Position numbers and translations under genes: made by a program
Shown: positions 16,242-25,292 of the stretch, one piece after another
How positions within the stretch are numbered: position 1 is the first letter of the stretch
Layout: every line of letters begins with the position of its first letter
Source: JAFMJV01 sp963814315
Lineage (GTDB): Bacteria; Chloroflexota; Limnocylindria; Limnocylindrales; CSP1-4
DNA length: 64,000 bases
Assembly (NCBI GenBank): GCA_963814315.1
Contig: CAWFCG010000002.1
Coordinates: 243,577 to 307,576 of the forward strand
Direction of reading: 5' to 3'
Notes under the pieces: generated by a model
The model's input: the letters and a program-made list of their open reading frames with translations, nothing else
Database searches by the model: none
Told to the model about the DNA's origin: nothing

Positions 16242-17402
16242 TTGAACTCCCGAACCAGGACTCGCGGCGCCCTCGTGGGTCGAACCCGGGTGGTCGCCGT
16301 CGCGTTTGCGACCGTGTTCGCGCTGTCCCTGCCCACGACGGGCCTGGCGCAGGATGCGTCGCCGAGTCCCGAGGCTTCGACAGCCGCCGCCTCGGCCGTG
16401 CCCGCCGTCGATGCCAGCGGCATCGAATTTCCCATCATGCTGGGTGGCCAGTTGCTGGCCGCTGAGACCTTCACCGGTCCCGAGTGGCTCGCCCGTGCCG
16501 CTGAGGGCGCGAGCGACGCCACCTACGCTGAGCGCACCCAGGCGCTGGTCGAGAGCGTCGGCAAGAGCATCGATGACCTGACTGTCAGAACGGCGCTCTA
16601 TGAGCCGACCCCCGACAACAACGCCGTGGTGGCCGCCTTCCAGATCGCCGGCGCTGATGCGCGCGACTTCGCGACAGGCGCGGTCGACCTGCTGATGGGT
16701 GACCTCACCACGCCCGCCCTGGTCATGCGCCCCTTCGGCAACAAGTGGACGTTGCGTGTCATCGATGCCGAGATGCCCGGCGTCTACCCCCGCACCGTCT
16801 ATCTCAAGGACGACACCGCCTGGATCATCGAGGGCGACGAGGACTACGTCTGGGATGCGCTCGACCAACTGCCGGGACCGACTGCGGTCGGCGCCCTGAC
16901 GGGAGATTCCCTGCTGACAGAGGTCCCCTACGCGCTGGCCGATCGCCGCCGTATCGGTCTCTATGAGTCCACCGAGCCGCTCTTCCTGCCCACGCTCAGC
17001 GAGCGCCTGGGCCCGGAAGTCGACGCCTGGCTATTGGACCTGTACCTCAACGCAGGCATCTCGCCTTCCGAGATCCTGGGCGTCGTCGCCTGGTGGGGCC
17101 TAGATTCCAGCCAGGACAGCATCCAGCTCGAGGGCTATCGACTGCCCGCCGGTGCTGGCGATCAACTGGAAGCGCTGCGCTCGCAGATCATCCTGGGCGA
17201 AGGGGCCGACACGGCCAGCTACGCCACTCTGCTCGATGGCGTCGGTCGCAGTGAGCAGGAGATCGGCGGCCACGCGGTCACCACACTCGACTACGGTGAG
17301 ACCAAGCAGCACGTCTTCAGCAGCGAGGACACCGTCTGGATCGTGACCGATCATCTCGGTGAGACCGAGATGGCAGAGGAGGCCATCGCCGCACTGCCGT
17401 AG
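16242..17402 (+). CDS. Secreted hypothetical protein, 386 aa
   Basis: TTG start at 16242 with a strong GGAGGT at 16230-16235. Signal peptide to about residue 37 (FALSLPTTGLAQD), then an Ala/Ser/Pro/Glu linker and a globular extracellular region of about 320 residues with two similar halves containing LVMRPFGNKWTLRVID and GVGRSEQEIGGHAVTTLDYG; each half has a D/E-T-V-W-I-V or D-T-A-W-I-I-E type strand. No catalytic motif seen and no family recognised. It lies just upstream of the sigma factor gene. Confidence 0.75.
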   Translation: MNSRTRTRGALVGRTRVVAVAFATVFALSLPTTGLAQDASPSPEASTAAASAVPAVDASGIEFPIMLGGQLLAAETFTGPEWLARAAEGASDATYAERTQALVESVGKSIDDLTVRTALYEPTPDNNAVVAAFQIAGADARDFATGAVDLLMGDLTTPALVMRPFGNKWTLRVIDAEMPGVYPRTVYLKDDTAWIIEGDEDYVWDALDQLPGPTAVGALTGDSLLTEVPYALADRRRIGLYESTEPLFLPTLSERLGPEVDAWLLDLYLNAGISPSEILGVVAWWGLDSSQDSIQLEGYRLPAGAGDQLEALRSQIILGEGADTASYATLLDGVGRSEQEIGGHAVTTLDYGETKQHVFSSEDTVWIVTDHLGETEMAEEAIAALP

Positions 17403-17476
17403 TCGGCGCGGGCAAAGTTGGCATGACGCGGCCATCCGGTCGGCCGCACGAGCGGGGGTACACCGAACCAAAGAGT

Positions 17477-18046
17477 ATGGACCGGGAACTCGTCGTGCGA
17501 GCCCAAGGTGGCGACCAGCGTGCGTTCGAGGCGCTGACGGTGGCCAGCCATCCGCGGCTCTTCCGACTGGCGCACGGCGTCCTGCGTGATGCGTCGCTGG
17601 CCGAGGAGGCCACGCAGCAGGCGTTCATCGACATCTGGCGCTTCCTGCGCCGGCTGCGCGACCCGTCGCGCTTCGAGGCGTGGTCGTACCAGATCCTGCT
17701 CGATGCATGTCGGGCCGCGAGTGGCGGCCAGCCTGGACGTGCGACCGGGTCGGTGACATCGGGAGCGCTGCCCGAAGTCGGCCCGAGCGGCCTCGATCGG
17801 TTCGGTGGCGTCATGGATCGAGATCAGCTGGGCCGAGGCTTCGCTCGACTGACCGTCGACGATCGCGCGGTCATCGTCATGCGCTATCTGCTCGATCTGA
17901 GCGTCGAGCACACCGCCGCCGCCCTGGGCGTTGCGCCAGGCACCGTCGACTCACGGCTGGAGCGGGCCTTGCTGGCCTTGCGCGCCGCGTTGGACACTGA
18001 CGTGCCGCTGGTTCCGGGAGCCTCGCCTGGAGGGGACATCGTCTGA
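17477..18046 (+). CDS. ECF-type RNA polymerase sigma factor
   Basis: 189 residues. Region 2: GGDQRAFEALTVASHPRLFR and LAEEATQQAFIDIWRFLRRL near residues 15-65; region 4: LTVDDRAVIVMRYLLDLSVE and ALGVAPGTVDSRLERALLAL near 125-175, the -35-binding helix-turn-helix. Start at ATG 17477; 18 additional in-frame codons upstream look non-homologous. TGATG overlap with the next gene, whose product is a probable membrane partner. Confidence 0.88.
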   Translation: MDRELVVRAQGGDQRAFEALTVASHPRLFRLAHGVLRDASLAEEATQQAFIDIWRFLRRLRDPSRFEAWSYQILLDACRAASGGQPGRATGSVTSGALPEVGPSGLDRFGGVMDRDQLGRGFARLTVDDRAVIVMRYLLDLSVEHTAAALGVAPGTVDSRLERALLALRAALDTDVPLVPGASPGGDIV

Positions 18047-19437
18047 TGGACGACGTTCGTTTGACGGTCGGCTTGACGGCGTGGCTGCAGGACGGTGAGG
18101 TCCCGCCACCCGACGCGCGCATGAGCGCCGGACGTGTCATGGCTGGCGTGGAGGGAGCGAAACAGTTGGGCCGTTTGTGGCCACCAGCTGCCATGGCCGG
18201 CAAGGTCCAGCCTGTGCCGGCGCTCGGCGCGGCGCGTCCTGTCGATCCATCCGGCCCGGCACCCGGATCGTCGCCACGGTCGTCGGCGACAGGGCTCGTG
18301 TCGAGGTTGACGCCCCGCACGGTTGCCGCTGCCCTCGCCGTCCTGGTGCTCATCGCGGGGGCGTTGCTGATCGTGCCCCGCATCCTGCCGGGACCTGCGG
18401 CGCCATCGGCCGGCGCGACATCGTCCGCATCGCCGTCCGTCACGATCGCGGGCGCCACCGTGTCCCCGTCGCCTACCCCCAGGGTGGTCACCAGCGCCAA
18501 CGGCCGGCTCGCGGCGTCGACGCATGTCGGTGCCAGCTGGCCCCTTGAATGGCGGGGCGGTGGGATGGAACTCCTTGCGGACCGCGTTTCGCTGCAGATC
18601 GGAGACATGGAGCTCACCGCGCCCGGCGAGGTCCTGACCACCGGATCCACATATGCCGACCATGCCGAGCTGGAGGCCCGCTGGATCGAGAACGACGCCG
18701 AGCAACGCATGGATCTCTACCTCGACCTTGATGAGGACCACTGGTGGGTGGACTCGATCCGGGTGGATGACCGCTCCATCGAAGACGGCGGATCGATCTA
18801 TTTCGACGGGCTCCAAGCGCTGACGCGGACGCCGCTCGGGCAGAGCCTGGAGGGCGACCTCTTCCTCAGGAGCACCTCCGCGACTCGAGCCGAGCTTGCG
18901 CCCGCGGGCGCTGCGACGATGCAGCTCGATGGACTCGAATTGACCGCGTTCGAGCCTGGTTCGCGTCCCGCGCCGTTGCAGGGTTGTGACTTCTTCGTGG
19001 ACGACCGGGTCAGTCTGGTCTGGGAGGAGGCCGCGGATCCGGCCGACAGCTACTGGTCGACCGAGGTCTCAGGCCGCCCCCTCCGCGGCACCGATGAGCC
19101 CCTCAAGGGCATGAAGCGGATGTCACCCGCGGAGGTCGAGGATGTCCTGCAGGACCTCGGCCTGTGCTATCGCTTCGTCCACTCGTGGCGACCGATGCCG
19201 CGGTTCGAGGATGAGCGACTCAACGAAGCGCTCGGGGTCGATGTGGATCGGCGCTGCAGTGCCCCGGAGACCGGCCAGGTCGGTGAGATCGACTTCGGGC
19301 CTGATGTCGCCTCAGGTGTCGGGTCCGATGTCGGGTCCGGCGAGGCGGGAGTCATCGTCTACGTCGGCGTCACCGAGGAGGAGCCGCAGGATCGGCCCGA
19401 GCCACCCTCCGGAGGCACCGACTGCCCGGTCCAGTGA
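18046..19437 (+). CDS. Single-pass membrane protein coupled to the ECF sigma factor (putative anti-sigma)
   Basis: 463 residues: a cytoplasmic N-terminus of about 85 residues, one transmembrane helix (AAALAVLVLIAGALLIVPRI, residues about 88-107), a Ser/Pro linker, and a large extracytoplasmic domain with LQIGDMELTAPGEVL and repeated beta-rich segments. The start codon overlaps the sigma stop, the usual arrangement for sigma/anti-sigma pairs. No zinc-binding HxxxCxxC anti-sigma motif was found in the N-terminus, so the role rests on context. Contains an in-frame natural GATCGATC at 18791-18798. Confidence 0.65.
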   Translation: MDDVRLTVGLTAWLQDGEVPPPDARMSAGRVMAGVEGAKQLGRLWPPAAMAGKVQPVPALGAARPVDPSGPAPGSSPRSSATGLVSRLTPRTVAAALAVLVLIAGALLIVPRILPGPAAPSAGATSSASPSVTIAGATVSPSPTPRVVTSANGRLAASTHVGASWPLEWRGGGMELLADRVSLQIGDMELTAPGEVLTTGSTYADHAELEARWIENDAEQRMDLYLDLDEDHWWVDSIRVDDRSIEDGGSIYFDGLQALTRTPLGQSLEGDLFLRSTSATRAELAPAGAATMQLDGLELTAFEPGSRPAPLQGCDFFVDDRVSLVWEEAADPADSYWSTEVSGRPLRGTDEPLKGMKRMSPAEVEDVLQDLGLCYRFVHSWRPMPRFEDERLNEALGVDVDRRCSAPETGQVGEIDFGPDVASGVGSDVGSGEAGVIVYVGVTEEEPQDRPEPPSGGTDCPVQ

Positions 19438-19719
19438 CCGCCCGCTATCCCACTGGCGCCCCGGCGCGCGGTCCCTCATTCCCGCCATTCGGGACAACCC
19501 GACCCGATCGGCAGCGAGCTGTCACGTTCTTCCCGCTCGGTGGGAAGCGGTGGCAAACGTCCTCACCATGCGGGAAGACCCGGCAAGCCAAACGCCTACT
19601 GGTCGTGTTGTCCCGCCACGCGGGAACGGCAAGCGACGCGGGACTTGGCGCCGCTTCAGCCACCTCGGGGGTCACGCCGCCGCCCGTCGGCACTGACTGT
19701 TCCGTGCGGTGACGCCCGA
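19438..19719. repeat. Cluster of short CCCGN(n)CGGG inverted repeats
   Basis: Between convergent genes. Hairpins: TCCCG/CGGGA (19480-19494), CTTCCC/GGGAAG (19529-19547) and TCCCGC/GCGGGA with a 3-nt loop (19611-19625), with another GCGGGAAG near 19570. Downstream of the latter copies a loose GGCAAGC..ACG word recurs. No protein found. Could act as terminators for both genes or be a degenerate repeat family. Confidence 0.45.
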
Positions 19720-21099
19720 CTATGCGAGCGGCGCGAGGCGCGCGGTGAAGTGGCGCAGCCAGGGTGCCTGTTCCACGACGCGGTAGCCGCGCATCTCACC
19801 CGCCCGCGAGGCGACGTCGATGACGACCTCGCCCACGTAATCGATGTGACTCTGGGTGTACATGCGCCGCGGGATGGCAAGGCGCACCAGCTCCATGCTG
19901 GCGGGCTCATCGGCTTGCCCAGCCCGAGCTCGACCGAACATCAGCGTGCCGATCTCGACGCCACGCACGCCGCCGGCCCGATAGAGCTCGATGGCCAGCG
20001 CCTGCGCCGGGTACTGGTGGGGCGGGATATGGGGTAGCAGTGCCTTGGCGTCGAGATAGACGGCGTGCCCACCGGGCGGTCGGACGGTGGGGATGCCGGC
20101 CGCGTGCACCGTCTCCGCGAGGTACTCGGTCGAACGGATGCGGTAGCGCAAATACTTCTCGTCGACGACCTCCTCCAGCCCCTGGGCGATCGCCTCCAGG
20201 TCGTAGCCGGCCAGACCGCCATAGGTCGGGAAGCCCTCGGTCAGGATGAGCAGGTTGCGTGCCAGCAGCGCCAAGTCGCGGTCGTTCAGGGCAAGGAAAC
20301 CGCCGATATTGGCGAGGCCGTCCTTCTTGGCTGACATGGTGCAGCCGTCGGCGATGGAGAACATCTCCTGGGCGATCTCTTTGGGCGTCTTGTCCGCATA
20401 GCCCTCTTCGCGCAGCTTGATGAACCAGGCGTTCTCGGCGAAGCGGCAGGCATCGAGGAACATCGGCAGGCCGAACTCATCACACACGGCCCGGACCGCG
20501 CGCAGGTTGGCCATCGATACCGGCTGGCCACCACCGGAGTTGTTGGTCACCGTCACCATCACCAGTGGGATCTTGTCGGCGCCGTGCTCCTCGATGGCGG
20601 CGCGCAGCGCATCGATGTCGACATCGCCCTTGAAGGGCAGCTCTGCGGCCGGGTCGCGACCCTCTGCCTTGACCACGTCCAGCGCGGTCGCACCGCGGTA
20701 CTCGACGTTGGCACGGGTGGTGTCGAAGTGGGTGTTGTTGGGCACCACGTCGCCCTCGCTCACCGCCACCGTGAAGAGGATCTTCTCCGCCGCTCGTCCC
20801 TGGTGTGTGGGGATGATCTCGGCATAGCCGGTGAGGTCGCGAACGACTCGCTCGAAGCGGTAGAAGGAGCGACTGCCGGCGTACGACTCGTCACCCAGCA
20901 TCATCCCGGCCCACTGCTTGCTGGACATGGCGCCGGTGCCCGAGTCGGTCAGCAGATCGATGATGACCTCGTCGGCATGCAGTCCGAAGACGTTGTATCC
21001 GGAACGGATGAGGGCGGCCTCACGTGCCTCGCGGTCGGGCAGGTCGATGGCCTGCACGGTGTGGACGCGGAACGGCTCGATGATCGTCTTGTAGTCCAT
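19720..21099 (-). CDS. tnaA: Tryptophanase (PLP-dependent beta-eliminating lyase)
   Basis: 459 residues. Cleaves L-tryptophan to indole, pyruvate and ammonia. Family landmarks: IDLLTDSGTGAMSSKQWAGM near 45, IPTHQGRAAEKILF near 95, TNNSGGGQPVSMANLRAVR near 185, FLDACRFAENAWFIK near 217, the PLP-binding Lys in TMSAKKDGLANIGG near 257, EGFPTYGGLAGYDLEAIAQG. Phrases such as LLPHIPPHQYPAQALAIELY and RFAENAWF are closer to tryptophanase than to tyrosine phenol-lyase, which has RCVENAYF. Start ATG 21097-21099 with GAGGGGG upstream. No tnaB permease or TnaC-type leader seen. Confidence 0.88.
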   Translation of the reverse strand: MDYKTIIEPFRVHTVQAIDLPDREAREAALIRSGYNVFGLHADEVIIDLLTDSGTGAMSSKQWAGMMLGDESYAGSRSFYRFERVVRDLTGYAEIIPTHQGRAAEKILFTVAVSEGDVVPNNTHFDTTRANVEYRGATALDVVKAEGRDPAAELPFKGDVDIDALRAAIEEHGADKIPLVMVTVTNNSGGGQPVSMANLRAVRAVCDEFGLPMFLDACRFAENAWFIKLREEGYADKTPKEIAQEMFSIADGCTMSAKKDGLANIGGFLALNDRDLALLARNLLILTEGFPTYGGLAGYDLEAIAQGLEEVVDEKYLRYRIRSTEYLAETVHAAGIPTVRPPGGHAVYLDAKALLPHIPPHQYPAQALAIELYRAGGVRGVEIGTLMFGRARAGQADEPASMELVRLAIPRRMYTQSHIDYVGEVVIDVASRAGEMRGYRVVEQAPWLRHFTARLAPLA

Positions 21100-21171
21100 G
21101 GCCCCCTCGGTTGGTGTTGCGTGGTCGGGCGAGTCTCGCACGCGCGGTCTTGGCTCGCGTGGTCGTGTGGG

Positions 21172-21540
21172 TCAGTCGTCCCGTCGTCCATGAGGGGGCC
21201 GGAGCACGACGGCAACGAGCCCGGCCACCGCGACCATGAAGAGCACGGGGATGGCGGCCTTGGCAGCACGTTTCGGGAGGACGAGCTCGAAGAGCGGCAC
21301 GGAGTCACCGAGTTCCGTCTGCATGGGGCCGAAGGGGCAGTCGCCACGCCCGATGCCCAGGGCGACACCCTCGGCGAGCAGCGCCGTCGCGCTCGCCGCC
21401 AGGACTCGGTCACGCCGACGTGTGGCGGCACAGAACCAGACGTATCCCAGCGCCGCCAGTTGCACGATGGCGAAGGCCGTATGCGCCACGCGGAACGCCT
21501 TGGCTCCTGTCCCGAGACCGGACCAGCGTGTCGCTTCCAT
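21172..21540 (-). CDS. Small integral membrane protein of unknown function
   Basis: 122 residues from ATG 21538-21540 (GAGGAAG upstream). Three to four hydrophobic helices: VAHTAFAIVQLAALGYVWFC, RVLAASATALLAEGVALGIG, AAIPVLFMVAVAGLVAVVL. A conserved-looking external loop GDCPFGPMQTELGDSVPLFE is reminiscent of an uncharacterised actinobacterial membrane family. No catalytic role inferred. Confidence 0.65.
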   Translation of the reverse strand: MEATRWSGLGTGAKAFRVAHTAFAIVQLAALGYVWFCAATRRRDRVLAASATALLAEGVALGIGRGDCPFGPMQTELGDSVPLFELVLPKRAAKAAIPVLFMVAVAGLVAVVLRPPHGRRDD

Positions 21541-21610
21541 GCTTCCTCGGCTACAACTGCTCGCCGTTCTCAAGCATAGATGCGTCCACGGTCGACGACC
21601 AAGGCATGGC

Positions 21611-21649
21611 GACGCCGGCCCTCGGGGCATCGGTTCGAGGGCCGGCGTC
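21611..21649 (-). terminator. 14-bp perfect hairpin after the secreted repeat-protein gene
   Basis: GACGCCGGCCCTCG (21611-21624) pairs perfectly with CGAGGGCCGGCGTC (21636-21649), loop of 11 nt. It lies 20 bp beyond the stop of the leftward gene at 21670. No T-run. Confidence 0.7.
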
Positions 21650-21669
21650 AAGAGATGGGTGGTGGTTCG

Positions 21670-22509
21670 CTACTGTGCTGGGAGGGTCCCGCTCACGTCA
21701 GCGACCCACCAGATGCCGTTCACACCATTGCCCGTGGTCTGCCCGGCTTCGGTATCGCCCTGCCAGTAGTAGAGCGGGTGGCCGTCGTAGGTCACCTGCG
21801 TCGAGCCGTCGGTGCCGGTGATCAGACCGAGCACGCCGGTCACGCCATCGCCGGCGGCGACGGTGCTGCCGGGTGGCACGGCGACCGGCGGCCAGGCCGC
21901 CAGACAGTCGCCTTCGCAGACGCTCACGCCGGGGGTGGCGTCAGCGGCGAAGACGTACGCGGTCAGCCCGTCACGTCCGGTCAGGAACGTGCCCAGATCG
22001 CTGGTAGCGGTCTCCAACGTCAGCGCCGGCGGGTTTGGCGGCAGGGAGCCGTCCTCCATGGCTACGAACCAGGCACCGCCGATGCCCTGGCCGTTGGTCT
22101 CGCCTGCCGCGGTGTCGCCCTGCCAGTGGTAGAGCGGTCGGCCGCGATAGGTCGCCTGCATCGAGCCGTCGTCGCGAGGGAAGGCGGCAAGGGTGCCGGT
22201 CACACCGTCGCCGGCAGACAACTCCTGCCCATCGCCGACGAGCAGTGGTGGCCAGGACTCGAGGCAACCGCCAGAGCAGACGCTCTGGCCTGGTGTCACG
22301 TCCTTGGTGAAGTAGTAAAGCGTGCGCCCGTCGGGGCCGGCCAGATAGGTGCCGAGCTCGTCGCTCGCGGTCGCGACCGCGAGGGTGTCGTCCTGGGCAA
22401 GCGCCGACAGCGGTGCCATCGTGGCAGCGGCGAGTGCCAACAGGCCCGCGACGGCCAGGCCGCCGAGTCGCCGCGACCGGGCGGTCCGGGTGATCGGAGT
22501 GCTGTTCAT
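21670..22509 (-). CDS. Secreted protein with two COG4315 (Lipoprotein_15) repeats
   Basis: 279 residues. Signal peptide to about residue 38 (ATMAPLSALAQDD), then two tandem copies of the secreted-repeat-of-unknown-function domain. Each has (S/T)DLGT(Y/F)L, Y-(F/V)-F, a Cys-x3-Cys pair (VCSGGCLESWPPL and VCEGDCLAAWPPV), GDGVTG, and G(R/H)PLY(H/Y)WQGDT. The two halves read as an internal duplication of about 115 residues. Extracellular; the paired Cys suggest disulfides. Molecular function unknown. Confidence 0.85.
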   Translation of the reverse strand: MNSTPITRTARSRRLGGLAVAGLLALAAATMAPLSALAQDDTLAVATASDELGTYLAGPDGRTLYYFTKDVTPGQSVCSGGCLESWPPLLVGDGQELSAGDGVTGTLAAFPRDDGSMQATYRGRPLYHWQGDTAAGETNGQGIGGAWFVAMEDGSLPPNPPALTLETATSDLGTFLTGRDGLTAYVFAADATPGVSVCEGDCLAAWPPVAVPPGSTVAAGDGVTGVLGLITGTDGSTQVTYDGHPLYYWQGDTEAGQTTGNGVNGIWWVADVSGTLPAQ

Positions 22510-22552
22510 CTTTCCAGTTTCTCCTTCTGCTCCCCCTCGATAGGTCGATGCC

Positions 22553-22963
22553 CTAGCTGGTGAAGGTGGACACGGCGCGGCAGACCTCGCCGGTCCGCGG
22601 GTTGTGGGCGCGAGCCACGATGCGGTCGGTGCCAGGTCCGTTGGAGCTCACCTTTCGGACTTCGAACGAACCACTCGGCGGCTGGGTCGTGCGGGTGCTA
22701 CGCGAGAAGATGCTGCCGTTGCGCTTGAGCTTGACGTTCCAAATCTGGCCGTTGCGGTTCTGGTCGACCTCGTACTCGACCTCGATGCGCCCGTTCTCCG
22801 GGCTGAGCTTGAGCTTCCAGTTCGAGCTGCTGGTACAGCTGCCGTGGCGGACGAGATCGCCGTCCTTGGCACTCGCGGCCATGGGCGCAGCCACCAGCGT
22901 TGTGGCGACCAGCACGCTGGTGATGAGGGCCGTGACGCGGCTCACGTGGCACCTTGGCATCAT
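22553..22963 (-). CDS. Small secreted hypothetical protein
   Basis: 136 residues, signal peptide to about residue 32 (TTLVAAPMAASAKDG). The mature part is beta-rich and polar: HGSCTSSSNWKLKLSPENGR, EVEYEVDQNRNGQIWNVKLK and two Cys (SCTSS, GEVCRAVS). Similar small secreted proteins occur widely in high-GC soil bacteria without known role. GGGGAG precedes ATG 22963. Divergent from the sensor kinase gene. Confidence 0.7.
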   Translation of the reverse strand: MMPRCHVSRVTALITSVLVATTLVAAPMAASAKDGDLVRHGSCTSSSNWKLKLSPENGRIEVEYEVDQNRNGQIWNVKLKRNGSIFSRSTRTTQPPSGSFEVRKVSSNGPGTDRIVARAHNPRTGEVCRAVSTFTS

Positions 22964-23105
22964 TCGAGACTCCCCTGGTGTTGCCCCATCGCCTTGTGCG
23001 CTGGTGGCTCTGCGATGGTGTTCCCGGCGACATCGCGCTGGGAATGGGCTCCAGTCGGAAAGTCCATCGGACCTTGGTCCGATGCGTGAGTGCCCGTCCG
23101 ACGCC

Positions 23106-23111
23106 TACCAT
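23106..23111 (+). promoter_or_regulatory. -10 box of a leaderless transcript (sensor kinase)
   Basis: TACCAT, exactly 6 nt before the ATG at 23118. Confidence 0.55.
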
Positions 23112-23117
23112 GCGGCC

Positions 23118-24615
23118 ATGTCCAGCAGAGTCGTCGCTGACCCCATCGCACACGAGACTCGCGAGACAGAGTCTGCGCATCGTTCGTGGTCTGGTCTGCG
23201 CCACCCCTGGCGCGCGCTGCGCTCCCTATCCCTCGCGCAGCGGTTCCTGGTGGCCAACCTCGCCATCCTGTTGGTGGCCGGCCTTGCCGTCGGTATCTGG
23301 GTGGGGAACCAGCTCGAACGCAGCATCGTCGATCGCACCGCCTCGGTCACTGCGCTATACGTCGAATCGATCATCGAGCCGAGCGTGGCCTCGATGGCTG
23401 ATGGCGGCGACCTGACCGCCGAGGAGATCGCCACCCTCGATGCCCATCTGACCTCCACGGCGCTCGCCGATCGCGTTCGCTCGATGCGCATCTGGTCGGC
23501 TGACGGGACGGTCGTGTACAGCCCCGATCCCGAGCTCATCGGGCAGCGCTTCCCCATCGACGGCCACCTGGCCGAGGCCTGGGCTGGCCGGATCTCGGCG
23601 GGGATGGATCGATCTCAGCGGCGCGGAGAACGGCTGGGAGCGAGCTCGCTGGAGTCGGCTCCTGGAGATGTACATCCCGGTCCGGGAGCGTGGCGACGAT
23701 CGCATCATCGCGGTGGCCGAATTCTACTTGCCACCCAGGGAGATCGACGCTCAGGTGGCCGAGGCCAGGATGACGACCTGGCTCCTGGTGACCCTGGCCA
23801 TCGTCTTGGCGGCCGTGCTGCTGTACGGCGTGGTCAAGCGTGGCAGTGACACCATCCGACGTCAGGAGGTGGCGCTCTCCAGCCAGGTCGACGAATTGAC
23901 CGCGCTCCTCTCGCAGAACGCGGAACTGAGTGAGCGTGTCCATTCCGCCGCGGAGCGCAGCACGACCCTCAACGAGCGCTCGCTGCGACGCGTCAGTAGC
24001 GACCTGCATGACGGACCCGGGCAGATGCTGTCGCTCGCCTTGTTGCGGCTGGACGGACTCCAGAAGCGCGCCGAGCGCGGTGATTCGCCGACGCCGGACG
24101 AGATCGCCGACGTGGAGCAGGTGCTGCAGGAAGCCATGGCCGACATGCGCACGGTTGCGGCCGGCCTGCGGCTTCCGGAGCTGTCACCCATGACTGCCGT
24201 GGCCGTTGCCTCGCGGGCCGCCCACGATCACCAGCGGCGCAGTCGCACGACGGTGCACCTTGAGACCCATGACGTGCCCGAGCCGGTCCCGCTCCCGGTC
24301 AAGATCGCGCTCTTCCGGGCGCTCCAGGAGGCACTCTCCAATGCCACCCGTCATGGTCGGAGCGAGGCGGTGGACGTCGAGCTGCGAGGCGGTAAAGGCC
24401 GCCGGCGCGCGGGGGTGCCAGGCCTCCGGCTCATCGTGCGCGACCAAGGCGTGGGGTTCGATCCCGCGACGCTCGGCTCGGTCGATGGACTCGGCCTGGC
24501 CGGCATCCGCGAGCAGGCCCAGGTGCTGGGGGGCGAGTTCTCGCTCCGCTCGGCTGCCGGCGAGGGCACCGAGCTGCGCGTCTGGTGGCCGTTGGACGCC
24601 GGTACCGAGCCGTGA
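23118..24615 (+). pseudogene. NarL-type sensor histidine kinase, frame broken by a GATC duplication
   Basis: As written the frame breaks at GATCGATC (23607-23614). Removing one GATC joins GRISAGMDLSGAENGWERAR into a continuous 497-residue kinase. Layout: TM helix 1 (RFLVANLAILLVAGLAVGIW, about 45-65), extracytoplasmic sensor about 75-210, TM helix 2 (WLLVTLAIVLAAVLLYGVV), HisKA_3 dimerisation helix with the phospho-acceptor in DLHDGPGQ near 294, and HATPase_c (ALQEALSNATRHG, DQGVGFDPA, GLGLAGIREQA) to the end. Stop overlaps the response regulator start. Likely functional if the lesion is not real. Confidence 0.85.
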
Positions 24616-25256
24616 CCGACGCCATCAGGGTCGCCATCGCCGACGACCACCCCATGTTCCGTGCCGGCGTGGTCATGACGCTGCGGGAGGAGGAGGGCAT
24701 CGAGGTCGTGGGTGAGGCCGAAGACGCGGCCTCTGCCCTGGCACTGGCGCGTACCGAACTCCCGCAGGTCATGATCCTTGACATCAACATGCCCGGCGGC
24801 GGCCTTGAGGCGGCTCAGCAGATCGCGACGGCCTGCCCGGCGACCCGCATCGTGATGTTGACGGTCTCCGAGGACGAAGATGACCTCCTTGCCGCCGTGA
24901 AGGCCGGCGCCTCTGGCTATGTCCTCAAAGGAGCCGGTGGCAGCGAGCTGGCGCGGGTCATCCGCTCCGTCCACGCTGGCGAGGTCTACGTCGCCCCGGC
25001 ACTGGCTTGGGGCATGCTTCGCGAGATGCGAACGCCTCGGACATCACCCTATGACGAGCTCACCGAACGGGAACGAGAGGTCCTTGAGCTGGTGGCCGAG
25101 GGACTGAGCAACCACGAGGTCGGGGAGCGGCTGGGCCTCGCTGAGAAGACCATCAAGCACTATATGACCAACATCCTGGGCAAACTCCAGGTCCGTAGCC
25201 GCGTCGAGGCGGCGCTGCTCGTAGCCCGCGAGGGGTCACCGCAGGCGAAAGGCTGA
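24612..25256 (+). CDS. NarL/LuxR-family response regulator
   Basis: 214 residues, GTG start overlapping the kinase stop (GTGA). Receiver domain: IADDHPMFRAGVV with the acidic pocket near 9-10, phospho-Asp in VMILDINMPGG near 56, Thr in MLTVSE, Lys in YVLKGAGG near 105. C-terminal LuxR helix-turn-helix: LTEREREVLELVAEGLSNHE and KTIKHYMTNILGKLQV (150-205). Partner of the upstream kinase; the regulon is unknown. Confidence 0.93.
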   Translation: MTDAIRVAIADDHPMFRAGVVMTLREEEGIEVVGEAEDAASALALARTELPQVMILDINMPGGGLEAAQQIATACPATRIVMLTVSEDEDDLLAAVKAGASGYVLKGAGGSELARVIRSVHAGEVYVAPALAWGMLREMRTPRTSPYDELTEREREVLELVAEGLSNHEVGERLGLAEKTIKHYMTNILGKLQVRSRVEAALLVAREGSPQAKG

Positions 25257-25292
25257 GGCGCCGGCCTGCCGCGGGGTCGACTGCGGCCTGCG

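Noticed and set aside
19720..21099. Tyrosine phenol-lyase instead of tryptophanase
   Set aside because: Active-site neighbourhood RFAENAWF and the LLPHIP..QYPAQALA stretch fit tryptophanase better; not fully excluded.
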